Counted from the first letter of the stretch, positions 44,949 to 53,023 are shown. The stretch is 64,000 nucleotides of DNA from Comamonadaceae bacterium (GCA_947450675.1 CANFWI010000005.1:45270-109269), one strand, 5' to 3'. The notes: a model not told the origin generated them from the sequence alone. Program-made: numbers and translations.

Positions 44949-45069
44949 CTCGCTTCTTCAAATTGAAACGCTCTCGTCACGAAACTTTCATACAGAGGGA
45001 CTAAATTGGGTTCGCTCTCTTGATCCGCTTGGGCGCAGCGCCCTTTCCCCCAAACTATGTGAGGCTCAT

Positions 45070-45678
45070 GTGAACGATTTTTTTCAACAGTTAAAGACCC
45101 AGCGCTGGGATGACCACCGGTATTACCACCACAGCCGAATCAACCAGTCTTTGCACCTGCTCAGTGCGATCAGTTTTGTCACCGCCTATGCGCTGCTGTT
45201 TGTCAATCCTGCCTGGGCAGCCTTATTGGCTTGGTCGGTGTCGATGTCGAGTCGTCAAGCCGGACATTTCTTTTTTGAACCGCGCGGCTATGACACCGTC
45301 AACCAAGCCACCGACGCTCACAAAGAAGAGATCAAAATTGGCTACAACATCCGCCGCAAGGTGGTGTTGCTGGCCGTCTGGGCTTTGGTGCCTGTGGTGT
45401 TGTGGCTACAACCCTCACTGTTTGGACAGATCGATCCCGCCAGCGGCGTGATGGAATTTTTGAACGATGTCGGCTTGGCTTGGCTGGCACTGGGTGTGGC
45501 CGGTTTGGTGTTTCGTGTGCTCCAGCTTTGGATTCAGCAAGACTTGTGGACGGGCATCGTCTGGGCCATCAAGATCATCACCGACCCTTTCCACGACATC
45601 ATGCTGTACCACAAGGCCCCCTTGGCTTTGTTGCGCGGCGAAATGATCGACCCCATGGAGCACGTCAACCACAAGTGA
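45070..45678 (+). CDS. Small polytopic membrane protein, possibly Mpo1-like
   Basis: 202 residues from a GTG (GAGG five bases upstream). About four to five hydrophobic segments. The N-terminal RYYHHSRINQSLHLLSAISF and the SRQAGHFFFEPRGYD segment recall the Mpo1/DUF962 family (YHRxPxNxxxH and HxxFE motifs), a group that includes a 2-hydroxy-fatty-acid dioxygenase with essential histidines. The likeness is partial and I am not sure of it. C-terminal part HDIMLYHKAPLALLRGEMIDPMEHVNHK is unusually polar. It stands in the lplT-ugd cluster, so a lipid role would fit. Confidence 0.6.
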   Translation: MNDFFQQLKTQRWDDHRYYHHSRINQSLHLLSAISFVTAYALLFVNPAWAALLAWSVSMSSRQAGHFFFEPRGYDTVNQATDAHKEEIKIGYNIRRKVVLLAVWALVPVVLWLQPSLFGQIDPASGVMEFLNDVGLAWLALGVAGLVFRVLQLWIQQDLWTGIVWAIKIITDPFHDIMLYHKAPLALLRGEMIDPMEHVNHK

Positions 45679-45687
45679 GCCAAGACA

Positions 45688-45715
45688 CCCTCAGGACTCG
45701 CGCGAGTCCTGAGGG
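45688..45715. terminator. Perfect 13-bp inverted repeat between convergent genes
   Basis: CCCTCAGGACTCG (45688-45700) and its exact complement CGAGTCCTGAGGG (45703-45715) with a 2-bp centre. It separates the ends of the membrane-protein and aminotransferase genes, as bidirectional terminators do, though no T-run follows on either side. Confidence 0.6.
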
Positions 45716-45723
45716 CTTGAAGC

Positions 45724-47370
45724 TCAACGCGGCTGTCGCAACATCTCCCGGAAGATCCCTTTTCGAATGGTTTGATTGGTTTGCTCTGGACCACTCCACC
45801 AGCCATCGTTTTGCATGGCTTGGACAGCGTCTGCAAAGCGTCGGACGACCTCCCCAAACTCAACATCACCATAGTTCAAACTGAAAATGAGACGGCCACT
45901 GCCAACCCAGCTCAAGGCCAGTCCATGCGCGCGCAAGTAAAACTGCAGCATCCAGTTGTAGCGAGACGGCTGGGTGTAAAGCACCGTCCAAACGGTCGAC
46001 ATATTCGCCACCCGAACCGGCAAACCCTGCTCCTCCAACCGGCCGTTCAGCAGCTTGGCCCTGCCGTCCCAGCGCTCATCAATGCGGTCATACAGCTTAG
46101 CAATCGCGGGGGTTTCCAGCGCATCGAGAAAAGCCTTCATGGCGCCCATCACGTAAGGGTGTGCATTGAAAGTGCCGCGCGCAAAACAAATGTCGCCCGG
46201 CCGATCATCCCGGTAACGCTTCATCAACGCCGACCGGCCGCAGACCACGCCCACCGGCAGACCGCCGCCCAGCGTTTTGCCATAGGTCACCATGTCAGCC
46301 TGAATGCCAAAGTAGGCTTGCGCCCCGCCCTGTGCCAAGCGGAAGCCGAGAAACACCTCGTCAAAAATCAGCACGATGCCGCGCTCAGTGCAAACCGCCC
46401 GCAGCTTTTTCAGCCAGTCGGTATAAGCCGCACGGTCATAGGCCACCCGACGGCTGCTGTCGACCAGCGACGAGTCACCGGGTGCGGGCGCATTGGGGTG
46501 CAAAGCTTGCAGCGGGTTGACCAACACACAGGCAATGTCATTGCGCGTACGCAAAACATGGAGAGTGCGTTCGTCCATCTCTTTGAGTGTGTGGGTTTCT
46601 CGCGGCGGCAACGGATTGCCGGGGCCGGGTTGAACGTCTTCCCACCAGCCGTGGTACGAGCCGCTGAAGCGAACCAGATGACTGCGCTTGGTGTGGTAAC
46701 GGGCCAAGCGCACGGCCTGCATCACCGCTTCAGTGCCGGACATGTGAAAGGACACTTCGTCCAATCCAGAGATGGCTTTGAGTCGGTTCACGTTCTCCAG
46801 CACGCAAGGGTGGTACGCCCCCAAGACGGGCCCGAGGTCTTTCACCAGTTGCTGACCGGCTTCAATGCTGGCCTTGTAAAAGTCGTAGCCCAAAAGGTTC
46901 ACGCCGTAAGAGCCAGTCAAGTCATAAAAAACATTGTCATCCAAGTCGGTCACGGTGACGCCCTGCGACGACTTCACAAAACTGCCGCTTTTGATGTGTT
47001 GGCTCAGGTAGTCGCTGTATTGGTAAGGCACCCGGTAACGGCCGGTGAACTGCAGGTCCGAAATGATCTCGCGGGCGCTGGCTGTCATGGCGGCACTCTT
47101 GGGGAAACGCTCAGCGTAGAGCGCCGCCAATTTGGCAAATCCATCGCGGCGTCGCTGCACCACAGTGCTGTCGGCATGGTCCGAATTGAAGAAGGTTGCC
47201 TCGTCATAGGCATAGCCGGGGAGCAGCCCAGCGATGCGTTTGGCGATGCGCGAATGTCCGGCCAAAGATCGATGCTTGGCGCGGGAGAGTTCAATCCGTC
47301 GCTTGGCCTTGGGCAGTGCCCAAGCCAAAAGGCCCAATGCCAAAAACGGGAGAGCGATGTTGTCGTCCAT
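45724..47370 (-). CDS. Membrane-anchored class III aminotransferase (GSA-aminomutase type)
   Basis: PLP enzyme of 548 residues. Residues 4-20 are one hydrophobic segment, followed by a basic KAKRR, so it is probably anchored in the inner membrane with the catalytic domain in the cytoplasm. Fold-type I motifs: SGTEAVMQA (211-219), RFSGSYHGWW, LIFDEVFLGFR (D337), and the PLP lysine K365 in TYGKTLGGGLPVG. An N-terminal extension of about 100 residues separates anchor and core. It resembles glutamate-1-semialdehyde aminomutase relatives used in lipid, polyketide or antibiotic pathways, not hemL itself. Divergent from psd. Substrate unknown. Confidence 0.78.
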   Translation of the reverse strand: MDDNIALPFLALGLLAWALPKAKRRIELSRAKHRSLAGHSRIAKRIAGLLPGYAYDEATFFNSDHADSTVVQRRRDGFAKLAALYAERFPKSAAMTASAREIISDLQFTGRYRVPYQYSDYLSQHIKSGSFVKSSQGVTVTDLDDNVFYDLTGSYGVNLLGYDFYKASIEAGQQLVKDLGPVLGAYHPCVLENVNRLKAISGLDEVSFHMSGTEAVMQAVRLARYHTKRSHLVRFSGSYHGWWEDVQPGPGNPLPPRETHTLKEMDERTLHVLRTRNDIACVLVNPLQALHPNAPAPGDSSLVDSSRRVAYDRAAYTDWLKKLRAVCTERGIVLIFDEVFLGFRLAQGGAQAYFGIQADMVTYGKTLGGGLPVGVVCGRSALMKRYRDDRPGDICFARGTFNAHPYVMGAMKAFLDALETPAIAKLYDRIDERWDGRAKLLNGRLEEQGLPVRVANMSTVWTVLYTQPSRYNWMLQFYLRAHGLALSWVGSGRLIFSLNYGDVEFGEVVRRFADAVQAMQNDGWWSGPEQTNQTIRKGIFREMLRQPR

Positions 47371-47412
47371 ATAGTCCTCTGTTTTAAAACTTCACCACCC
47401 TAACTTTCATTT

Positions 47413-47430
47413 TTGACAGGCATATGAAAA
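47413..47430 (-). promoter_or_regulatory. Weak PHO-like pair between aminotransferase and psd
   Basis: Minus strand TTTTCAT-ATGC-CTGTCAA; the second half-site is good, the first poor. It overlaps the psd start codon. No clear -10 follows toward the aminotransferase gene. May be chance. Confidence 0.2.
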
Positions 47431-48311
47431 CTGATTTTTTTCGCCAATTTTTTCTTCAGGAAGACATCAACTTCCTGCTCACCAACCGGGTACCGCGTAT
47501 CTTGCTCACCCGAGCCATGGGCTGGTTCAGTCATATCCGCAGCCCCTTTCTCGCGCGCGCGTCGATTCGGGTCTGGCGCTTGTTCACCGAGCTTGACTTG
47601 AGCGACGCCAAGCAGCAAAACTTTGGCAGCCTGCATGACTGCTTCACCCGTGAACTGAAACCCGGCGCAAGAACGATCAACCCGGACCCAACGGTCATGA
47701 GCAGCCCTAGCGACGCCATCGTCGGCGCATGCGGTCGGGTTGTTGATGGCTTGGTGATACAGGCCAAGGGCTTTCCGTATTCCATCGCCGAGCTCTTCGG
47801 CGCCAGTCAAGACACGAGCGCGTTCAACGACGGGACCTACGTCACCTTGCGTTTAACGTCTGGCATGTACCACCGCTTCCACGCACCGCATGACATGACC
47901 GTGGAGCATGTGACCTACATCAGCGGTGACACCTGGAATGTGAACCCAATCGCCCTGAAAAGAGTCGAGCGTTTGTTTTGCCGCAATGAACGCGCAGTGC
48001 TGCGCGCGCGCTTGACAGCCACCGGCCACCCGATCGCGTTGGTGCCTGTGGCCGCCATTTTGGTGGCCAGCATGCGCCTGCATTTTTTGAACGTGTTGCT
48101 GCACTTGCGCTACCGAGGCGCCAATGAAATGCCTTGCGCCTCCAAATGCGTCAAAGGTCAGGAGTTGGGCTGGTTTGAACATGGTTCAACCATCATTGTG
48201 TTTGCACCGAAGGGCTTCGAATTGTGCAACGGCATTCAGAACGGTCAACAAATTCGAATGGGTCAAGCGCTGATGCAGTTACCCCAAGCGACCACTGTTG
48301 GATGTCATTGA
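47424..48311 (+). CDS. psd: Phosphatidylserine decarboxylase
   Basis: Inner-membrane enzyme making phosphatidylethanolamine; matures by self-cleavage to a pyruvoyl enzyme. The catalytic parts align with E. coli: D97 in SPSDAIVG, H150/H153 in MYHRFHAP, and the cleavage site S255 in HGST, where most members have LGST. The length of 295 is usual. Starting with MKTDFFRQFFLQEDINFLLTNRVPR. The His in place of Leu leaves the essential Gly-Ser intact, so activity is likely. It shares a short divergent promoter region with the aminotransferase gene and is followed by ugd. Confidence 0.92.
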   Translation: MKTDFFRQFFLQEDINFLLTNRVPRILLTRAMGWFSHIRSPFLARASIRVWRLFTELDLSDAKQQNFGSLHDCFTRELKPGARTINPDPTVMSSPSDAIVGACGRVVDGLVIQAKGFPYSIAELFGASQDTSAFNDGTYVTLRLTSGMYHRFHAPHDMTVEHVTYISGDTWNVNPIALKRVERLFCRNERAVLRARLTATGHPIALVPVAAILVASMRLHFLNVLLHLRYRGANEMPCASKCVKGQELGWFEHGSTIIVFAPKGFELCNGIQNGQQIRMGQALMQLPQATTVGCH

Positions 48312-48341
48312 TTTGACGCACTAACGTCATCATCTCGACAC
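48302..48341 (+). promoter_or_regulatory. Four phased PHO-like half-sites before ugd
   Basis: Half-sites begin every 11 bp: ATGTCAT (48302), TTGACGC (48313), ACGTCAT (48324) and TCGACAC (48335). The first overlaps the psd stop. Single matches are degenerate but four in register are unlikely by chance. The -10 is not obvious. Confidence 0.5.
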
Positions 48342-48395
48342 GCTTCCCAGCGACGATGAGTCCCCAGATAGACCCCTAAAAATCTGGAGTGCCTC

Positions 48396-49781
48396 ATGAA
48401 GATCAGCGTATTTGGTGCCGGCTATGTCGGCTTGGTGACGGCAGCCTGTTTGTCCGAAATGGGCAACAGTGTGATGTGCGTTGACGTTGACACCCAACGG
48501 GTGGCCAACCTGCAGCAAGGCATCACCCCGATCCATGAGCTGGGCTTGGAGCCGCTCTTGCAACGGAACGCTGCAGCAGGTCGACTGACCTTCACCAACG
48601 ACATGGCAGCCGCTGTGGCACACGGCACGATTTTGTTCATCGCCGTTGGCACACCTGCCGCCGAAGACGGTTCTGCCGACCTGCAACATGTGATGAGCGT
48701 TGCGCACACCATCGGTGAACACATGCACGACTTCAAGGTCGTGGTGAACAAGAGCACGGTGCCCGTCGGCACGGCAGATCTGGTGCGCAAGACGATTGCA
48801 AACGCCTTGCGCCAGCGCGCCACGGTACTGCCTTTTTCTGTCGTGTCGAATCCGGAGTTTTTGAAAGAAGGCGTCGCCATTGACGACTTCATGCGGCCAG
48901 ACCGCGTCATCGTCGGCTGCGACAACGAGCAAGCCGCGCTGCTCATGCGCGCCCTGTACTCACCTTTTCTGCGCAATCGAGACCGCCTGATCATGATGGA
49001 TGTTCGCAGCGCAGAGCTGACCAAATACGTGGCGAATGCCATGCTGGCCACACGCATCAGCTTCATGAACGAGATGGCGCTGTTGGCCGAAAAAGTCGGC
49101 GCGGACATTGAGCATGTGCGCGTTGGCATCGGCAGCGACTCGCGCATCGGCACCCATTTTCTTTACGCCGGTTGCGGCTGGGGCGGCTCATGCTTTCCAA
49201 AAGATGTTCGGGCATTGGCCCATATCGCCGAAGAAGCTGGCGCTGAATTAAACATGCTGAAAGCGACGCAAGCCATCAACGACCGCCAGCGCGGTCTGCT
49301 GGGCCGGCGCGTCGTGGCGCGCTTCGGTCAAGACCTGAGCGGCCTGCAGTTTGCTGTCTGGGGCTTGGCCTTTAAACCGGGCACCGACGACATGCGCGAG
49401 GCACCCAGCGTGGACTTGATCAACGAGCTGTTACGCCGCGGTGCACGGGTCAAAGCCTTCGACCCGGTGGCGATGCAGCGGGCTGATGAGATCTGGGGCG
49501 AGCAAGCAGGATTTGAGTTATGCAAGGAACCACTCGCTGCGGCTAACGGATCAGATGCACTGATCGTCGTGACCGAGTGGCGCGAGTTTCGCAGTCCTGA
49601 TTTTGCGGAACTCACCCAGCGCTTAAAGCAACCCGTCATCTTGGATGGCCGCAACTTGTACGAACCCAGCTTGATGGCCGAGCTGGGATTTGACTACACC
49701 GGCATCGGTCGTGCAGCTGGCACAGACGCCGTTGAAAGCGAACAGCAGGGATTCAAGACGCACACCTCTCTTGCAGCTTGA
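48396..49781 (+). CDS. ugd: UDP-glucose 6-dehydrogenase
   Basis: Oxidises UDP-glucose to UDP-glucuronate with two NAD+. N-terminal NAD fold begins [32 protein letters not shown] (151-159) and the catalytic C266 in [10 protein letters not shown] are present, with the C-terminal UDP-binding region [17 protein letters not shown]. Length 461. TGGAG precedes the ATG by six bases. Phased PHO-like sites upstream and nearby GT4 genes suggest it supplies glucuronate for glucuronosyl-diacylglycerol, though capsule or lipopolysaccharide synthesis is the usual alternative and no such cluster is here. Confidence 0.95.
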   Translation: MKISVFGAGYVGLVTAACLSEMGNSVMCVDVDTQRVANLQQGITPIHELGLEPLLQRNAAAGRLTFTNDMAAAVAHGTILFIAVGTPAAEDGSADLQHVMSVAHTIGEHMHDFKVVVNKSTVPVGTADLVRKTIANALRQRATVLPFSVVSNPEFLKEGVAIDDFMRPDRVIVGCDNEQAALLMRALYSPFLRNRDRLIMMDVRSAELTKYVANAMLATRISFMNEMALLAEKVGADIEHVRVGIGSDSRIGTHFLYAGCGWGGSCFPKDVRALAHIAEEAGAELNMLKATQAINDRQRGLLGRRVVARFGQDLSGLQFAVWGLAFKPGTDDMREAPSVDLINELLRRGARVKAFDPVAMQRADEIWGEQAGFELCKEPLAAANGSDALIVVTEWREFRSPDFAELTQRLKQPVILDGRNLYEPSLMAELGFDYTGIGRAAGTDAVESEQQGFKTHTSLAA

Positions 49782-49825
49782 CACCCCTAGGTACCGACGC
49801 TCTGACTCAGCCGCACACGTATAGT

Positions 49826-49842
49826 GGGTGACTAGATCACCC
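49826..49842. promoter_or_regulatory. Dyad upstream of the MFS gene
   Basis: GGGTGA-ctaga-TCACCC is a perfect 6-bp dyad 18 bp before the MFS ATG. The 10-mer CACCCCTAGG occurs both here (49838) and at 49782. It may be an operator; no adjacent regulator gene exists. Confidence 0.35.
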
Positions 49843-49859
49843 CTAGGAATGAGCACCCC

Positions 49860-51068
49860 ATGTCCACCCGCCAGACGCGCACAGTCACCTGCCTAGGGCT
49901 GGCGCAAACGCTGGCTTGGGCGTCGAGTTACTACTTGCCCGCCATGTTGGCGACGTCGATGGCGCGCGATTTGGGCATCAGCACGCCACTTGTTTTTGCA
50001 GGCTTTTCACTGGCGCTGCTGGTCTCCGCCGTGCTAGGGCCGCTGGCTGGAAAAGCCATTGACCGCTACGGCGGCAGACTCATCCTGATGCTCAACAGCC
50101 TCGTCTTTGCACTCGGCCTGACAGCATTGGCACTGGCACAAGGCCCTGTTGGGATGTTCGTGGCCTGGAGCATTCTGGGCGTGGCCATGGCCGCAGGTTT
50201 GTATGAAGCGGCCTTTGCGACGCTGGTGCATCTGTACGGCCAGCGCTCCCGTGGCGCGATCACCGGCATCACTTTGATGGCCGGCTTCGCCAGCACCATC
50301 GGCTGGCCGCTCTCGGCGTGGCTGGAGTTGGAATGGGGCTGGCGCAGTGCCTGCCTGACTTGGGCTGGTCTGCATTTATTTTTGGGCTTACCCCTGTACA
50401 GTTTGCTTTCCAAAACGCCTGCTCTAAAAGCATCTGACAACACAGACAGTGCAACGCATGCGCCCGTCATGTTGGCAGCAGCGACGTCTGCTGACACGGA
50501 CAACACAACACGATCCGCCGTGCTGCTGGCTGTTACCTTCGCCATCACTTGGTTCATCAGCACCGGCATGGCGGCCCACCTGCCGCGGCTGCTGCAGACC
50601 GAGGGCGTGCCGCTGGCCACTGCCTTGCTGCTGGCGGCCTTGGTTGGGCCCGCGCAAGTGGCTGGCCGCTTGCTCGAATACGGCTTATTGAGACAGGTTC
50701 ATCCGGTCATCTCAGCGCGAGTGGCGGGCGCATTGCATTCAGTCGGGGCACTGACTTTTTTGCTGCTGGGCGTCCCTGCCGGCGCAGTTTTCACGCTGTT
50801 GCATGGCGCCGGCAATGGCGTGCTGACGATTGCCAAAGGTACCTTGCCCTTGGTGCTGTTTGGCCCCAAAGACTACGGACTGCGGCAAGGCATCTTGATG
50901 GTGCCGGCACGCTTCGCGCAAGCGCTGTCTCCGTATCTGTTTGGCTTAGCGATTGACCGCTACGGCGCTGGTGCTTTGTGGTTTTCAGCCGCACTCGGCG
51001 GGATCGGCTTCGCCGCTTTGATGCGGCTGCCCGGCCCCAGCCAACAGACGCCTCAGGCAGCAGCCTGA
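49860..51068 (+). CDS. MFS transporter
   Basis: Twelve-helix major facilitator of 402 residues. The MFS loop 2-3 motif is readable as GPLAGKAIDRYGGRLIL, and a related GLAIDRYGAG occurs in the second half. It resembles the monocarboxylate/oxalate-type and aromatic-acid MFS groups but the substrate cannot be told. A soluble linker of about 35 residues, rich in Ala, Thr and Asp, joins helices 6 and 7. Its 3' end overlaps the convergent dusA by 16 bases. Confidence 0.85.
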   Translation: MSTRQTRTVTCLGLAQTLAWASSYYLPAMLATSMARDLGISTPLVFAGFSLALLVSAVLGPLAGKAIDRYGGRLILMLNSLVFALGLTALALAQGPVGMFVAWSILGVAMAAGLYEAAFATLVHLYGQRSRGAITGITLMAGFASTIGWPLSAWLELEWGWRSACLTWAGLHLFLGLPLYSLLSKTPALKASDNTDSATHAPVMLAAATSADTDNTTRSAVLLAVTFAITWFISTGMAAHLPRLLQTEGVPLATALLLAALVGPAQVAGRLLEYGLLRQVHPVISARVAGALHSVGALTFLLLGVPAGAVFTLLHGAGNGVLTIAKGTLPLVLFGPKDYGLRQGILMVPARFAQALSPYLFGLAIDRYGAGALWFSAALGGIGFAALMRLPGPSQQTPQAAA

Positions 51069-52069
51069 AACTCAGCGTGTGCCAGCGCCATCACTTCATG
51101 TGGCGGCAGGGTTTTGAGCTTGTGGTCACTCCAAACCTGACGCCAGCGACGCGAGCCCGGCAAGCCGTGGCGCAGCCCCAGCATGTGCCTGGCGATGGCG
51201 CTCCAAGGCGTGCCGTGCAAGGCTGATTCGCGCGCCATATAGTCGACCATTTGCGCCTCAATGTGTTCACGCGACAGCGCTTCTGCTGGCGCTGCGTCAC
51301 CGAAAAATTCAGTGTCCCACGAGGCTAGCCACCATGGGTTGTGATACGCCTCACGGCCGATCATCACACCGTCAACGTGCTGCAGTTGCGCGTGCACTTG
51401 CTCGGCGGTGTTGATGCCGCCGTTGATCATGATGCTGAGTTGTGGAAAGTCGTTTTTGAGCTGGTGCACCATCTCATAGCGCAGCGGCGGCACTTCGCGG
51501 TTTTCTTTGGGCGACAAGCCTTTGAGCCAAGCATTGCGGGCGTGGACGATGAAGGTCTGGCAACCGGCTTCGCTCACGGTGCCCACAAAGTCACGCACGA
51601 AGTCGTAGCTCTCGCCTTTGTCAATGCCGATGCGGTGTTTCACCGTCACCGGCAGACTGACGACATCGCACATGGCCTTCACGCCGTCGGCTACCAGTTG
51701 TGGTTCGGCCATCAGGCACGCGCCAAAAGCACCGCGCTGCACACGCTCACTCGGGCAGCCACAATTCAAATTGATCTCGTCGTAACCCCACTCCTCGCCC
51801 AGCCTTGCAGCTCGCGCCAGATCAGCCGGTTCGCTGCCGCCCAACTGCAGGGCAACCGGGTGTTCTTCTGCGTTGAAGCGCAAATGCCGCGGCACATCGC
51901 CATGCAGCAAAGCGCCGGTGGTGACCATCTCGGTGTACAGCAGCGCATGGCGGCTCAAGAGCCGGTGAAAGTAACGGCAATGCTTGTCAGTCCAATCCAT
52001 CATCGGGGCAACGCTGATGACGGGCATCTCAGGCTGCTGATTTAAAAAAGTGTTTTCGCGAGTTTGCAT
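51053..52069 (-). CDS. dusA: tRNA-dihydrouridine(20/20a) synthase DusA
   Basis: FMN enzyme that reduces uridines 20/20a in the tRNA D loop. TIM-barrel start VISVAPMMDWTDKHCRYFHRLLS, catalytic cysteine in NLNCGCPSERVQRGAFGACLM, VKHRIGID, and FMN-phosphate segment MINGGINT...GVMIGREAYHNPW. I start at the ATG at 52069 (GAGG upstream), giving 338 residues; the longer frame to 52198 overlaps the toxin gene. It starts ten bases after the toxin stop, so it may be read from the toxin-antitoxin promoter. Confidence 0.95.
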   Translation of the reverse strand: MQTRENTFLNQQPEMPVISVAPMMDWTDKHCRYFHRLLSRHALLYTEMVTTGALLHGDVPRHLRFNAEEHPVALQLGGSEPADLARAARLGEEWGYDEINLNCGCPSERVQRGAFGACLMAEPQLVADGVKAMCDVVSLPVTVKHRIGIDKGESYDFVRDFVGTVSEAGCQTFIVHARNAWLKGLSPKENREVPPLRYEMVHQLKNDFPQLSIMINGGINTAEQVHAQLQHVDGVMIGREAYHNPWWLASWDTEFFGDAAPAEALSREHIEAQMVDYMARESALHGTPWSAIARHMLGLRHGLPGSRRWRQVWSDHKLKTLPPHEVMALAHAEFQAAA

Positions 52070-52079
52070 AAAAAAAACC

Positions 52080-52484
52080 TCAAGGTTTCCAAAACCGGTC
52101 AAGGTCAAATGACAGCTGCTTGTGGTGCTTGATTGACACCAAATAGATGATGGGTGGTCGAGTGGCCGTCGCGTCCAAGACCGCATAAAGCACCACATAG
52201 TTCGTCATCACGTACTCTCGCATATCGGCTGGCTGCTCATACGCTGCCATTTTTGCGTGAAGCTTTGCAAGCCGCGCCTGCGCTTCAACAGACTCCGGAC
52301 TGCGATGCATGAATGACCGGCCGAGGCTTGGATGCCGCTCCAAGTGGGTCACGACCGTGTCGATCAACTCGTCAAGCAATTGATCATAGCCCGCTGGAAA
52401 CTTGTTATCGGCCCAGAAGCTCTCGATGCTCTGGAGGTTGGTTTCAAAGTTGGCGGTGTAACGAACTTCCAGCACGTCAGGCAT
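52080..52484 (-). CDS. RelE/ParE family toxin
   Basis: Probable toxin of a type II toxin-antitoxin pair, 134 residues from the ATG at 52484. The fold pattern fits RelE/ParE: VRYTANFETNLQSIESFWAD, a helical LDELIDTVVTHLERHPSLGR, and C-terminal strands YVVLYAVLDA, PPIIYLVSIKHHKQL. It is larger than usual RelE (about 90-100 residues). It overlaps the antitoxin gene by eight bases. Whether it cleaves mRNA (RelE) or poisons gyrase (ParE) cannot be told. Confidence 0.78.
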   Translation of the reverse strand: MPDVLEVRYTANFETNLQSIESFWADNKFPAGYDQLLDELIDTVVTHLERHPSLGRSFMHRSPESVEAQARLAKLHAKMAAYEQPADMREYVMTNYVVLYAVLDATATRPPIIYLVSIKHHKQLSFDLDRFWKP

Positions 52485-52788
52485 TGCCACCTTGCTGCGT
52501 GCGCTGGCGCTTCGCACGCAGCGCGGTCAGTCCTTCGCGCGCATGTTGGGTTCGACCGGCTTCAATGTCAGCCCAGCCCTGCTCGGCTTCGCCCAACAGC
52601 AGCAAATGGATCTGCGAACGCTCCAGCCGGTGATAGTGATCTAGTCGCTTGGCGTCGATCATGGCGACCACGGGCTCACCGTTCTTGGTGATGATTTTTT
52701 CCGCGCCATTTTCGACTTCTTGGACCAAGTCGGACAAATTCATCCGCGCTCTCGAAAAAGCCACGATATCTTTGACAGAAACAGTCAT
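52477..52788 (-). CDS. Phd/YefM family antitoxin
   Basis: Antitoxin partner, 103 residues from the ATG at 52788. N-terminal DNA-binding Phd fold with MNLSDLVQEVENGAEKIITKNGEPVVAMIDAKRLDHYHRL, the usual ITKNGxPVAxL-type hallmark. The C-terminal tail, rich in charged residues, should wrap the toxin. A perfect palindrome 33-58 bp upstream is the likely self-operator. Confidence 0.85.
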   Translation of the reverse strand: MTVSVKDIVAFSRARMNLSDLVQEVENGAEKIITKNGEPVVAMIDAKRLDHYHRLERSQIHLLLLGEAEQGWADIEAGRTQHAREGLTALRAKRQRTQQGGNA

Positions 52789-52820
52789 AGGGTGCCTCAG
52801 CAATCAGCGGTTATAAATGT

Positions 52821-52846
52821 ATTTTGTACATTTTAATGTACAAAAT
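52821..52846. promoter_or_regulatory. Perfect 26-bp palindrome, toxin-antitoxin operator
   Basis: Arm ATTTTGTACATT (52821-52832) and its exact complement (52835-52846) around a central TT. The inner TGTAC/GTACA core fits Phd/YefM operators. It sits just before the antitoxin gene and one base short of the DUF2256 stop codon. Confidence 0.8.
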
Positions 52847-53023
52847 TTAAGGCATATTTTTATGCGACTTTTTAGCCCGGCAAGCATCTGAGCAATACAA
52901 CACGAATTCCCAGTTTTTGGCCCAGGCTTTACGCCACGTCATGGTCCGCCCGCACACCGCACAGGGCTTGCTGGGCAGGGATTGCTTGTTGCCTTTGAAG
53001 TCTTTTTTCATCGCTGTGTTCAT
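52847..53023 (-). CDS. DUF2256 zinc-ribbon-like small protein
   Basis: 58 residues from the ATG at 53023, which overlaps the photolyase stop (TGATG); an ATG at 53011 gives 54 residues. Sequence features: KPCAVCGRTMTWRKAWAKNW and LYCSDACRAKK, so C21, C24, C44 and C48 form a CX2C...CX3C zinc site. This is the DUF2256 family, known to occur beside or fused to cryptochrome/photolyase genes. Function unknown. Translational coupling to the photolyase supports a shared task. Confidence 0.9.
   Translation of the reverse strand: MNTAMKKDFKGNKQSLPSKPCAVCGRTMTWRKAWAKNWEFVLYCSDACRAKKSHKNMP

Noticed and set aside
45031..45043. GGGCG-CAG-CGCCC hairpin before the small membrane protein
   Set aside because: Short GC hairpin without T-run, 26 bp before the start; probably chance or a repeat remnant.
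45772..47403. 543-codon plus-strand frame opposite the aminotransferase
   Set aside because: Antisense to a gene with intact PLP motifs; no recognisable domain of its own.
50034..50375. Minus-strand frames within the MFS gene
   Set aside because: Shadow frames opposite a gene with clear transporter helices.
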